Below, piece after piece: positions 49,490 through 58,121 of a stretch of 64,000 bases of DNA. A program made the translations under genes and the position numbers. Source of the stretch: Sporobacter sp942492735 (GTDB lineage Bacteria; Bacillota; Clostridia; Oscillospirales; Oscillospiraceae); contig OW818648.1 of assembly GCA_942492735.1 (NCBI GenBank), positions 2,666,001 through 2,730,000 of the forward strand, written 5' to 3'. How positions within the stretch are numbered: the stretch's first letter is position 1; every line of letters begins with the position of its first letter. The notes under the pieces were generated by a model. The model was given only the letters and a program-made list of their open reading frames with translations. It was not told the DNA's origin and did not search any database.

Positions 49490-50446
49490 TTAAAAACGCG
49501 CCAAAAACGCCGACACGTCGCTGGATGCTGGCATTGCGGGTATCGCGCCGCGCTTTTGGATGCATAATGCGGCTGTCGCATTTCCCCATTGGGCGAAGGA
49601 AACCGCATCCTCAAGTGTTGTATTGGCAAGTGCCCTGCCGCTTTGCAGCAGCTTGTGCAGGAAGCCGCCCCAGAAGGCGTCGCCCGCACCGGTGGTGTCA
49701 AGGACGGGCACAGTATAGCCCGGCACGACGGCGGTCTCACCGCTGACACTGACCAATGCGCCTTTGCAGCCCAAGGTGACAACCACACAGGATATACCCA
49801 TATCATTAAGACAACGGGCAGCCTCGGTGGGGTCAGATAAGTCCGTGAGTAATTCGGTTTCTTCATCGGACAGCTTCATGATGCTGACGTTTGGCAGCAT
49901 CGCACGCATTTGAGTCTTTGCAAATTCTTTATCCGGCCAAAGTGAGGCCCTGTAGTTGGGATCATATGAGAGCACTGCACCGGCTTTTATTGCTATGTCC
50001 ACGGCATGATACGTCGCGCTGCGCGCGGGTTCATCGGTGAGAGACAGCGAGCCGATATGCAGAATTTTCGAGTTCTTGACCATGGTCTTATCTACCTCAT
50101 CAGCCCTCAGCTGGGTGTCCGCGCCGGGTTTTCGGGCGAAGGAGAATGTCCGCTCGCCGCCGGAGCTCAGCGCGACAAAAGCAAGCGTTGTGAATACATC
50201 CTCCGCCATGACAAGACCGGTGGTATCAATTCCCGCTACTTCAAGCGACTTTTTAAGAAATAGGCCGTGCATATCATTGCCGACTTTACCGATAAAGGCC
50301 GTCTGATGCCCGAATTTTGCCGCGGCAGCCAGGACATTGGCGACGGCACCGCCGGGGTTCTGTTCAAACAGCCGCATACCGCTATCCGACACGCCGTTTT
50401 CGGTAAAGTCGATCAGCAATTCACCAAGAGCTATGATGTCATACAT
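49490..50446 (-). CDS. PfkB-family sugar kinase, probably fructokinase
   Basis: 318 residues. N-terminal PfkB motif: GELLIDFTE, NPGGAVANVLAAAAKFG and IGKVGNDMHG; C-terminal signature LDTTGAGDAFWGGFL with the catalytic Asp. Similarity of GGERTFSFARKPGADTQLR to fructokinases supports ATP-dependent phosphorylation of fructose at C6. It is the last gene of the ptb-buk operon and follows a D-lyxose/D-mannose-type isomerase, which would supply ketose. ATG 50446 lies behind AAGGAGTAACACC; the longer frame to 50476 overlaps the isomerase and is rejected. Confidence 0.88.
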   Translation of the reverse strand: MYDIIALGELLIDFTENGVSDSGMRLFEQNPGGAVANVLAAAAKFGHQTAFIGKVGNDMHGLFLKKSLEVAGIDTTGLVMAEDVFTTLAFVALSSGGERTFSFARKPGADTQLRADEVDKTMVKNSKILHIGSLSLTDEPARSATYHAVDIAIKAGAVLSYDPNYRASLWPDKEFAKTQMRAMLPNVSIMKLSDEETELLTDLSDPTEAARCLNDMGISCVVVTLGCKGALVSVSGETAVVPGYTVPVLDTTGAGDAFWGGFLHKLLQSGRALANTTLEDAVSFAQWGNATAALCIQKRGAIPAMPASSDVSAFLARF

Positions 50447-50450
50447 GGTG

Positions 50451-51137
50451 TTACTCCTTGCCATCAGGATACTCATTGCACATCAAGCGGTAGGGCGGCT
50501 CATCCTCCTCGATGACGGGGAAACGACCCAAAGGCTCGTAAAACCGGTTGTCATGCGCGTCATCATTGCACATGGACACCTCGCCCAGCAGCACAGCGCC
50601 GCTGACCGCCGATAACTTGAAGTCATGATAGAGGTAAGGATAAATCGTGATGCTCTCGCCGGGTTCCAGGCAAACCTGCGTGCCGGCTGGTACAATGAAA
50701 GCCCTGCCGTCCTTCAAGACTTTCACATCGGTATCTGCAAATGATGCATCGGGCGCGGCGTTGTAGACGCGAATGAGCAGCGTGCCGCCGCCTCGGTTGA
50801 TAATATCCTCCATCTTAGACCAATGAAAATGCATGGGAGAATATTGCCCCGCCTCCAGCATCAGCAGCTTTTCAGCGTAAGGTTTTTTGTAATTGCCGGC
50901 TTTATTCACGTTGCCGTTCCTCAGGGTAATGAGGGTGAAGCCCACTTCGGCGAAATTCCCCACGCCGTAGTCGGTAACATCCCAACCCAGCATGTTATCG
51001 CGAATCTCGTCGTATTCGCTGTTCCTCAACTGCCAATCCTCCGGTGTCCAATTGCAAAAGGGCGGCAGGTGAAAGCCATGCTCATTTGCCAGATCCTCCA
51101 TACGACGGATCGCGGCGTTTATTTGGGAACGCTTCAT
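50451..51137 (-). CDS. D-lyxose ketol-isomerase family (D-lyxose/D-mannose isomerase)
   Basis: 228 residues, a cupin-fold Lyx_isomer protein: YSPMHFHWSKMEDIINRGGG carries the metal His/Glu residues, LEPGESITIYPYLYHDF the third His region, and GEVSMCNDDAHDNRFYEPL the family tail. It interconverts D-lyxose and D-xylulose, often also D-mannose and D-fructose. It overlaps buk by 4 nt (ATGA) and ends just before the sugar kinase, so isomerase and kinase likely act in sequence. Confidence 0.9.
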   Translation of the reverse strand: MKRSQINAAIRRMEDLANEHGFHLPPFCNWTPEDWQLRNSEYDEIRDNMLGWDVTDYGVGNFAEVGFTLITLRNGNVNKAGNYKKPYAEKLLMLEAGQYSPMHFHWSKMEDIINRGGGTLLIRVYNAAPDASFADTDVKVLKDGRAFIVPAGTQVCLEPGESITIYPYLYHDFKLSAVSGAVLLGEVSMCNDDAHDNRFYEPLGRFPVIEEDEPPYRLMCNEYPDGKE

Positions 51138-52240
51138 ACCTGAAATCCGTTCCAGACGGGGATGCCGGTGTAGGTTTTCGGTTGCTCTTCGCCGCGCATG
51201 ACACGCAGGGCACCGGCCATGAGCGCTTCGAGCTCGAACTCGCCGGGCATGACGACGACCTCGGCGATCCAGCTGATGTATTCTGTCATCAGATCCGTAA
51301 AATCCTTGCCGTTGGACATACCGCCCGTGAGGATGATCGCATCGATTTTCCCCTTGAGAGCAACAGCCATCGCGCCGACATATTTTGCGTTCTGATAGAC
51401 CATGCCGCGAAAGACGACTTCAGCGTACGCATCGCCGTTATGCCTGAGCTTTCTAACGTCTCGAGCGTCGGCAGTGCCGAAATGATCCATTAGCCCGCCG
51501 TCCTTGTTCAGCTTGTCGGTGAGCTGTTTTTTTGTGTAGTCGCCGCTGAAGGCCATATCGACAATCTTCATATAAGGCATATCGCCTGCGCGCGTCGGAC
51601 TCATAGGGCCTGAGCCCTTGATAATATCATTCGAGTCGATCATGCGGCCCTTCTTGTGTGCCGTAATTGAAATACCGCCGCCGAGGTGGCAGATGACGAG
51701 ATTGACGTCTTCATATTTCAAGCCGCGCGCCCTGCAAAAACGCAATGCGATTTCCTTCTGGTTGAGCGCATGAATGTGGCTCTCCCTGTAAATGCCCTTG
51801 ATACCGCTGACGCGTGAGATGTCCTCAAACTCGTCGACATCGGGGGGGTTCACGACGAAGGCCTTTTTGTCATATTTATCGGCAAACTGCTTGCATATTT
51901 GGGAAGCCAGCTGCGCGGGGTGCTGGCCTGCCATGCCGCGGCCTGCATGTTCTGCTAAGAGATCGGTGACGTCATAGGTTCCGCCGACGAGAGGCAGCAG
52001 ACCGCCGCCGCGCCCGACAAAGACGTCAACGTCTGTCATGGCAAAGCCTTTTGCTTCCATCGTTTTCTCCACCATATCACGGCGGTAGCCGAGCTGGTCC
52101 TGAATGTTTTTAAAAGCCTTCAAATCCTCCGCCGCGTGGTCGATCGTCTGGCTGAACACCTCAACGTCGTCATCAAAGAATGCAATCTTCGTGGTTGTAG
52201 AGCCGGGGTTGACCGCCAATATCCGGAATTTCTTATTCAT
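51134..52240 (-). CDS. buk: Butyrate kinase
   Basis: 368 residues of the ASKHA acetate/butyrate kinase family: ILAVNPGSTTTKIAFF, VGRGGGLLPLVGGTY, AGQHPAQLASQI, CHLGGGISITAHKKGRMIDS and the IILTGGMSNG adenosine motif. It converts butyryl phosphate and ADP to butyrate and ATP. Partner ptb ends 16 nt upstream. Together they give the phosphotransbutyrylase route of butyrate or branched-chain acid production; related substrates such as isobutyryl phosphate are possible. AAAGGAGACAACGTC precedes the ATG. Confidence 0.95.
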   Translation of the reverse strand: MNKKFRILAVNPGSTTTKIAFFDDDVEVFSQTIDHAAEDLKAFKNIQDQLGYRRDMVEKTMEAKGFAMTDVDVFVGRGGGLLPLVGGTYDVTDLLAEHAGRGMAGQHPAQLASQICKQFADKYDKKAFVVNPPDVDEFEDISRVSGIKGIYRESHIHALNQKEIALRFCRARGLKYEDVNLVICHLGGGISITAHKKGRMIDSNDIIKGSGPMSPTRAGDMPYMKIVDMAFSGDYTKKQLTDKLNKDGGLMDHFGTADARDVRKLRHNGDAYAEVVFRGMVYQNAKYVGAMAVALKGKIDAIILTGGMSNGKDFTDLMTEYISWIAEVVVMPGEFELEALMAGALRVMRGEEQPKTYTGIPVWNGFQV

Positions 52241-52256
52241 GACGTTGTCTCCTTTG

Positions 52257-53171
52257 TTAATTGCGCGCGGCCGCGCAGGCAGCCAGAGCGATGGAGTAAA
52301 ACTTATCCGACGATTCGGCGGAGCGCGAGGTCAGGATGACGGGTACCTTCGCGCCGATAATTGTTCCGGCTGTTTGCGAATCGCCGAACATGGTGAGGCA
52401 TTTGACAAGCATATTGCCCGAAACAATGTCTGGAACGATCAGAAGGTCGGCATCACCGGCGACAGGGCTGAGATACCCTTTAATCCGAGCGGCGTCCTTA
52501 CTCATGGCGAGGTCGAAGGAAATGGGTCCTTCAATTGTGCAGCCGGTGATTTCGCCGTTTATATTCATCTGCTTGAGCGCGTCAGCGTCGACGGCATCCG
52601 GCATTTTGGGATTGACCTTCTCGACGGAGGAGAGGACTGCAACCTTCGGATTTTCGAAACCGATGGTGTGCAGCAGCTTGACAGCATTTTCGACGATGAT
52701 CTTCTTGGCCTCGACATTTGGATAGGTATTGAGCCCCATATCGCTGACAGCGAAGATCTTGTGGTATTTGGGCGTCTCATAAAAGCCGATAAGTGAGAGC
52801 TTACTGCCTTCAGGCAATAGACCATTCTCCTTTGTGATGATAGCCTTCATGAGCTGACTGGTCTCCAGCTTGCCCTTCATAATCGCTGTTGCTCTGCCGG
52901 TATGGATCAGCGCAACAGCCTTCGCCAGAGATTCATCGATGCCGGGCGAAGCGATAAGCTCATATGTGGACGGATCGGCGCCGTAATGCACCAGAAGCTC
53001 CTTGATTTTATCCGTATTACCAATGAGGATGGGAACGATGATGCGCGCATTCGTTGCTTTGACGATGGATTCGAGCGTGTGCTCGTCCTGCGCCTCGACG
53101 ACAGCGACGATCGTCTTTTTTGTCATTTTCTGCGCCGCTGCAACAAAATCCTCAAAACAATTGATTTTCAT
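52257..53171 (-). CDS. ptb: Phosphate butyryltransferase
   Basis: 304 residues of the PTA_PTB family: IVVPILIGNTDKIKELL, TGRATAIMKGKLETSQLMKA (split across the conserved Lys/Glu core), FAVSDMGLNTYPN and DLLIVPDIVSGNMLVKCLT. It exchanges CoA for phosphate on butyryl-CoA. ATG 53171 is preceded by GGAGGTCAAT. It is the first gene of the four-gene operon; upstream TTGAAT-N17-TAAGAT near 53240 could be its promoter, with low certainty. Confidence 0.95.
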   Translation of the reverse strand: MKINCFEDFVAAAQKMTKKTIVAVVEAQDEHTLESIVKATNARIIVPILIGNTDKIKELLVHYGADPSTYELIASPGIDESLAKAVALIHTGRATAIMKGKLETSQLMKAIITKENGLLPEGSKLSLIGFYETPKYHKIFAVSDMGLNTYPNVEAKKIIVENAVKLLHTIGFENPKVAVLSSVEKVNPKMPDAVDADALKQMNINGEITGCTIEGPISFDLAMSKDAARIKGYLSPVAGDADLLIVPDIVSGNMLVKCLTMFGDSQTAGTIIGAKVPVILTSRSAESSDKFYSIALAACAAARN

Positions 53172-53412
53172 ATTGACCTCCATAGCCGCGGTACGACGTT
53201 AATTACTTAAAATAAATGCCCATTTCATAAGCGATTAATCTTATCATTATCGATAATACAATTCAACAGCATTGTGCACGCTAAAACGTGAATGACAAGG
53301 CTGTTGTTTTTTATACCGGTTGTTCTGCCTGAGACCTCGCATTCATATGCTTTTAAACCGGACATACCCGAGCACTGCGTTTAATTGCATCATTACCATA
53401 AGGAGATAGCGT

Positions 53413-54810
53413 ATGGAGTGGCTTATTCACCTGAACGAAGCCGTCAACAGTTTTGTGTGGGGCGCCCCGATGCTTGTGCTCATTATCGGCACAGGCTTGT
53501 ACTTAAGTATTCGGACCGGCTTTATTCAACTATTCGATTTCCGGTACGCATTTTTAAGCACCATCGGAAAAATGTTTTACAAGCAAAAATCGACCAAGGG
53601 TTCCGTCACACCATTTCAGGCCCTGACAACGGCGCTTGCCTCCACCGTCGGCACAGGCAGCATTGCCGGCATCACGTCCGCGGTGACGCTCGGCGGCGCC
53701 GGCTCGATTTTTTGGCTTTGGATTTCGGCGCTCATCGGTATGTGCACGAAATATGCAGAGGTGGTGCTGGCCGTCAAATTCCGGGAACGGAATAAAGCAG
53801 GGGAGTGGGTCGGCGGCCCAATGTACTACATAAAAAACGGCCTTGGGAAGAATTACAGGTGGCTCGCGGTACTATTTTGTGCTTTTGGCGCAGTCGCCGC
53901 CTTTGGCGTCGGTAATGCCATACAGGTTGGCAACATGACAAGCGCAATCAACGCATCGATTCAGTCGTATATCCCGGCGGCCGAACAGCATAGCCGCCAG
54001 ATCAGCCTGATTATCGGTCTGCTGGTCGCTTTTATGACAGCACTCACGCTGTTCGGTGGCGTCAAACGGATTGGGAAAGTAACAGAAATGCTGGTGCCGT
54101 TTATGTCCGCTGTCTATATCCTTGCCTCGCTCGCTGTCATTATTGCCAATATTGACAGCATCGGCCCTGTGTTTGTAAAGATATTTAAAGACGCATTCAC
54201 TCCCGAAGGTGCTGTCGGCGGCGCCGCGGGAATATCAATAAAATCAGCCGTCAGCTGGGGCTTCCGCCGCGGTGTGTTTTCAAACGAAGCGGGCCTCGGC
54301 TCAGCGCCGATTGCCCATGCCTCCACAAGTGAGACAAATCCCGTAAAGCAGGGTCTGTACGGTATTGTTGAGGTGTTTATTGACACGATTGTTATCTGTA
54401 CGATCACAGGCCTCACACTCCTGATGAGCGGTATCGGACTCGATTACGGACACTACGCGTCAATCGAGCTGAATATCTCCGCATTCGCCACCGTTTTCGG
54501 CGCAAAAGGCGCCGGCGTGATCATTTCAATCGGCATGACGCTGTTCGCGTTATCAACCATTTTCGGCTGGTCCCTTTACGGCATCCGCTGCGTCGAGTAT
54601 CTATTCGGCAGCAAAAGCATCAAGATCTATCAAATCATCTACATCGCCGTGGTCGTCATCGGCGCAACTATGAGCCTCGAAACCATCTGGCAAATCGCCG
54701 ACACCCTCAACGGCCTCATGGCCATCCCAAACCTGATCGCCGTCATCGCTCTATCTGGTGTCGTCATCAAGCTGACAAAGGAACATTTCAGCCATAAAAA
54801 CAGATTGTAG
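53413..54810 (+). CDS. Sodium:alanine symporter family protein (AgcS)
   Basis: 465 residues, about 11 helices. Conserved AgcS blocks: PFQALTTALASTVGTGSIAG, KYAEVVLAVKFRERN, GGPMYYIKNGLGK, FRRGVFSNEAGLGSAPIAHA. It imports alanine or glycine with Na+. AAGGAGATAGCG precedes the ATG. The gene stands alone and divergent from ptb; I saw no glycine riboswitch in the gap. Confidence 0.93.
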   Translation: MEWLIHLNEAVNSFVWGAPMLVLIIGTGLYLSIRTGFIQLFDFRYAFLSTIGKMFYKQKSTKGSVTPFQALTTALASTVGTGSIAGITSAVTLGGAGSIFWLWISALIGMCTKYAEVVLAVKFRERNKAGEWVGGPMYYIKNGLGKNYRWLAVLFCAFGAVAAFGVGNAIQVGNMTSAINASIQSYIPAAEQHSRQISLIIGLLVAFMTALTLFGGVKRIGKVTEMLVPFMSAVYILASLAVIIANIDSIGPVFVKIFKDAFTPEGAVGGAAGISIKSAVSWGFRRGVFSNEAGLGSAPIAHASTSETNPVKQGLYGIVEVFIDTIVICTITGLTLLMSGIGLDYGHYASIELNISAFATVFGAKGAGVIISIGMTLFALSTIFGWSLYGIRCVEYLFGSKSIKIYQIIYIAVVVIGATMSLETIWQIADTLNGLMAIPNLIAVIALSGVVIKLTKEHFSHKNRL

Positions 54811-54849
54811 TGTGTGTGATATACGCTCGGCGGGAAAACAACGGTGAAA

Positions 54850-54876
54850 ATGTAGGGGCGATTTTTAATCGCCCGC
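54850..54876. repeat. Short hairpin, GTAGGGGCGATT family, in a 311-nt gap
   Basis: TGTAGGGGCGATT and AATCGCCC fold back. It is the only recognisable element in the gap 54811-55121. The remainder is T-rich leader sequence before TraX. Confidence 0.65.
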
Positions 54877-55121
54877 TCTTGTGCGGCGTAACGCGATATA
54901 TCGGTAAGCTTTATTGACCTGCTTTTTTGGTGGAGATCTCTGAAATCGAGCTTTTACGCTCTTGAATGCCATTGCTTGAAGTTCATGAGAAGGTAAGGCT
55001 TTCTGTAAAAAGGAGACAAGATTTTTATTCTGCCGCTTTTTACTATATATTTTTAAAACGTTGCCAGTGAGTCCAACTGGTGCTAAAATGTAAAAAAATG
55101 TAAAATTGAGGTAACGCCTTT

Positions 55122-55907
55122 ATGATCGAAGAAACACTGGCACCAGTTTCCGACAAGCTAAAATCCGGCATAACGAGAAATACGCTGAAGTACATAGCGA
55201 TTGTGGCTATGGTTATCGATCATATAACCTCTGTGTTACCGGGAAACTCCTGGCTTTTTGTCGCCATGCACTTTATCGGTAGGATCACAGGTCCAATCAT
55301 GTTTTTTGCTGCGGCTGAAGGTTATCACAATACAAAAAATATCAACCGCTATATGGCGCGGTTAGCGATTTTCGCAGGAATCAGTTACTTTCCCTTTATG
55401 TATTTCTGCGCCGGTGGCTCGCTTTTAAGATTGGATTTTTTACGGTTGAACGTCATATATACCATCTTTTTGGGCGTCACAGCAATCCGGATACGCCGGG
55501 AACTGAAAAACCCGGTGGTCAAAACGCTTTTGATTATATGCTTGTTTTTCCTGTCGATTCCCGGGGACTGGGGTGCAACTGGCCTTCTCATGATGCTCGT
55601 TTTTGACTATTATGACGGCAATTTCAAAAATCAGGCTTTCACGTATTGCATAGTTGTGATACTAAAAATAGGCATTATCAGTACTGCGGTTACTCTATTT
55701 TCCAATTTATTACGCAATCCATACACCGCTTTCAATCTGGGCAATTTCATGAGTAGCGCTAGCAGCTTTGGCATGTTTCTTCCGATTCTACTGCTGCGTT
55801 TTTACAATCGGCATAAGGGACGAGGCGGCAAGTTTTCAAAATGGTTTTTCTACATATTCTATCCGATCCACTTGCTCGTACTCGGACTGGCGAAATTCAT
55901 GTTCTGA
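55122..55907 (+). CDS. TraX family membrane protein
   Basis: 261 residues with about eight helices. TraX-type blocks: TLKYIAIVAMVIDHITSVL, FIGRITGPIMFFAAAEGYHN and a late FYIFYPIHLLVLGL. TraX acetylates F-pilin, but Clostridial homologues outside conjugation loci are probably acyltransferases of unknown substrate. No transfer genes are nearby. GAGGTAACGCC precedes the ATG. Confidence 0.85.
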   Translation: MIEETLAPVSDKLKSGITRNTLKYIAIVAMVIDHITSVLPGNSWLFVAMHFIGRITGPIMFFAAAEGYHNTKNINRYMARLAIFAGISYFPFMYFCAGGSLLRLDFLRLNVIYTIFLGVTAIRIRRELKNPVVKTLLIICLFFLSIPGDWGATGLLMMLVFDYYDGNFKNQAFTYCIVVILKIGIISTAVTLFSNLLRNPYTAFNLGNFMSSASSFGMFLPILLLRFYNRHKGRGGKFSKWFFYIFYPIHLLVLGLAKFMF

Positions 55908-56049
55908 GCAATAAACAGGGGAAAGCTGTTCTACGCTCTAAATATTTCGTTTATTGATATATAAGCCAACGCCGTTGACCATACATCCGCTTTTTTCAGA
56001 ACCATAACCGGTTATCACAAACACTTGCGCAATATTTTCATACAATATT

Positions 56050-56739
56050 ATGCAAGGAGGTGTTACTATTTCAAAACAAGAACACGTTAATTGTAATAAC
56101 TGCACATTGGTAGAAGTCCGCAACGATATGAAGATTTGGAAATGTTGTGTGGAAACATGTGACGAATGTGAAGATATCATATGTATAAAGTGCCACTGCC
56201 AATGCCCGCCGGGGCCGCCGGGACCACCCGGGCCGGAAGGGCCACCGGGACCGCCGGGGCCACCGAATCCATGTGCTTCTGCGGGAGAACGTGTCGTCAA
56301 TGGCGGAATGGAATTATTTACAGGGACTGTTCCTACCGGTTGGACGGCAAATGATGCGGCATTAGTTTCACAGACGACTGCACAGGGTACGGTTCACTCA
56401 GGCAATTCTGCTGTTGAGTTACAAGACGGTGCAGTCCTATCGCAAGTAATAACCCCAATTACTGCAGGCTGCTTTTATGAGTTCTCTTTCTTCGCGCAGG
56501 GCGTAGGTGCTCAGGTTGGTTTTACAGCAACGGTCACCTATACAACCGCAGGTGCCGATGTTCCCGGCGGCACGGTCACAGTCCGGCAGCAGGATCTTAT
56601 AACGTCAAATAGAGATTTTGCCTATTATGAGATAATTACAGCGGCTGCGCCGGCTGATGTGACGGGGGCGAGGATAGATTTCACCGTCACTGCCGAAGGC
56701 GAGCAGTCTCTCGTGTTGGATGATGTATCATTTGGCTGA
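56050..56739 (+). CDS. Collagen-like surface/exosporium-type protein
   Basis: 229 residues from ATG 56050. Parts: a Cys-rich N-terminus (VNCNNCTLVEVR, CCVETCDECEDIICIKCHCQ), a short collagen stretch of six Gly-x-y triplets (GPPGPPGPEGPPGPPGPP), and a beta-sandwich C-terminal domain (NGGMELFTGTVPTGW, SLVLDDVSFG) of carbohydrate-binding type. The plan recalls BclA-like exosporium or coat proteins. The ribosome site AAGGAGGTG lies after the ATG; it is ideally placed for ATT at 56068, so the true start may be that rare codon. A terminator follows at 56808. Confidence 0.78.
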   Translation: MQGGVTISKQEHVNCNNCTLVEVRNDMKIWKCCVETCDECEDIICIKCHCQCPPGPPGPPGPEGPPGPPGPPNPCASAGERVVNGGMELFTGTVPTGWTANDAALVSQTTAQGTVHSGNSAVELQDGAVLSQVITPITAGCFYEFSFFAQGVGAQVGFTATVTYTTAGADVPGGTVTVRQQDLITSNRDFAYYEIITAAAPADVTGARIDFTVTAEGEQSLVLDDVSFG

Positions 56740-56807
56740 TAACAATGTGTCGTAGAGTGATGATTACCAACAAAATGGCGTCACATTTGTAGAAGGCGTT
56801 TCAAAGG

Positions 56808-56842
56808 AAAACAGCGAGGAATCCATGATTCTTCGCTGTTAT
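56808..56842. terminator. Bidirectional terminator hairpin
   Basis: AAACAGCGAGGAATC/GATTCTTCGCTGTTA stem around CAT; suits the collagen-like gene and the convergent gene at 56878. Confidence 0.75.
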
Positions 56843-56877
56843 TACGTTTGCGCTTGTCAGGCGATAATCCGAGTATT

Positions 56878-57873
56878 TCAGCTTATATTCGTCCAATTCA
56901 GATTTGAACCGTAATTTGGGTTGTCGTTGGGATTATTCGTGACGTAATATTCGCCGAGCGGGTTGGCGTAGACATAGCGGTAGTCGGCCGGGAATTCTAC
57001 ACTGTAGCCCTTGTATGGGTCGTGATAGCTGTTGACGCCGCGGATGCTTTCGCTGATACCCTGATATATCCTGTCATAGCTTTCCTGCTGCCGTTCATAG
57101 CTGAGCCTGTTCATATCCGATATCTGATTGCTCATGTTGCTGATAATCCGGCTCCGGATACCTGCCTGATAGATACCGTTCATCACGTTCTGTGTTGCGC
57201 CCTGAACGTATTGGCAGTACTGGTTGTACCAGTTGAGGTCGAACTTAAATGATTTTAAGATTGTCCCGAAAACGGGAGACGTCTGCTCGCGTTGTCCTTT
57301 TGGGAATTGTGTCACAAAGATTTTATCGGCGATCCAGTTCAGTTGGCCGCTGAGCATATTCATATACGAAATACCGCAGGAGGCGGAGCCTTCAAAATTG
57401 AGGCCGCCTGCAGAAAATTCGAAATTGGCCGCGCCGGCTGAAAAAGTCATATTCATCCCGTAAGCCGGCGGATTCTCCTGACGCATTGCGCTCTCAAGCT
57501 CGGGCAGCGGTTTGACGCTTGTGAGCCGGTACGAAACGCCCAGACCGGGGAATATAAACTGCTGCAGATACTGCAGGTAATCGTTCACTGGCTGCCGTAT
57601 CTCGTTGCCCAGGTAAGCGCCGCCGCCGAACGCCTGACCGAGCAGGTTGAAAGGATTCATACCGCCCCAAAAATATGGCATGGACGGGTATATATTCAAA
57701 ACGTAGAGGTTGTCGCTGCTGCGCAATGACAGACTGACCGCGCCCGGCATCGTTGGATGCTCGCGCCAGATGATTCCCCCCGAAGCATTCCAACCGTCGG
57801 GCAGAAGCAGTGTAAACGCCGCTCTGTGAAACATCTGATCATCCTGATATTTATACGTTCTAAACTTCACCAT
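56878..57873 (-). CDS. Conserved-looking protein of unknown function
   Basis: 331 residues, no signal peptide or membrane helix. It starts VKFRTYKYQDDQMFHRAAFT, then LLLPDGWNASGGIIW and VSLSLRSSDNLYVLNIYPS: a PsbP/MOG1-like opening in which a user-protein with a soft, Gln/Asn/Tyr-rich middle follows. The C-terminus returns to GYSVEFPADYRYVYANPLGEYYVT, echoing the first part, so two related halves may exist. I do not recognise a named family. ATG 57873 follows CGGAGATTGCTT. Confidence 0.65.
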   Translation of the reverse strand: MVKFRTYKYQDDQMFHRAAFTLLLPDGWNASGGIIWREHPTMPGAVSLSLRSSDNLYVLNIYPSMPYFWGGMNPFNLLGQAFGGGAYLGNEIRQPVNDYLQYLQQFIFPGLGVSYRLTSVKPLPELESAMRQENPPAYGMNMTFSAGAANFEFSAGGLNFEGSASCGISYMNMLSGQLNWIADKIFVTQFPKGQREQTSPVFGTILKSFKFDLNWYNQYCQYVQGATQNVMNGIYQAGIRSRIISNMSNQISDMNRLSYERQQESYDRIYQGISESIRGVNSYHDPYKGYSVEFPADYRYVYANPLGEYYVTNNPNDNPNYGSNLNWTNIS

Positions 57874-58027
57874 AAGCAATCTCCGATATATTCATCTTGA
57901 TATTAAAGTGCCATACTATGAGTATCGCAAGTTTTTTGTTGGCCTTTACTACTGAGAAGAAAATTCGGTGATGAATTTCGCTTCAGCGCTGGAGCCCGAA
58001 ATTGTCATTGCTGTGAAAACCCGTGTC

Positions 58028-58055
58028 TGTCATTCTTCGCTGGTTCAGGATGACA
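58028..58055. repeat. Compact derivative of the GTCATTCTGA repeat
   Basis: CTGTCATTCTTCGCTGGTTC followed by AGGATGACA pairs at its ends; it looks like the two termini of the element at 44020-44101 joined together. Confidence 0.45.
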
Positions 58056-58083
58056 CGCTTCGGGAGTTAGCTCAATAATTTAC

Positions 58084-58106
58084 GAGCCGGTGATCAACAC
58101 CGGCTC
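58084..58106 (-). terminator. Hairpin after the malic enzyme gene
   Basis: GAGCCGGTG/CACCGGCTC stem with a short loop, 16 nt past the stop; the following AAATTATTG side is A/T-rich but not a clean T-run. Confidence 0.6.
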
Positions 58107-58121
58107 GCTGCTTACGTGTGA

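Noticed and set aside
55122..55907. Conjugative transfer region suggested by TraX
   Set aside because: No relaxase, coupling protein or type IV secretion genes flank it; TraX-family proteins occur widely outside conjugation loci.
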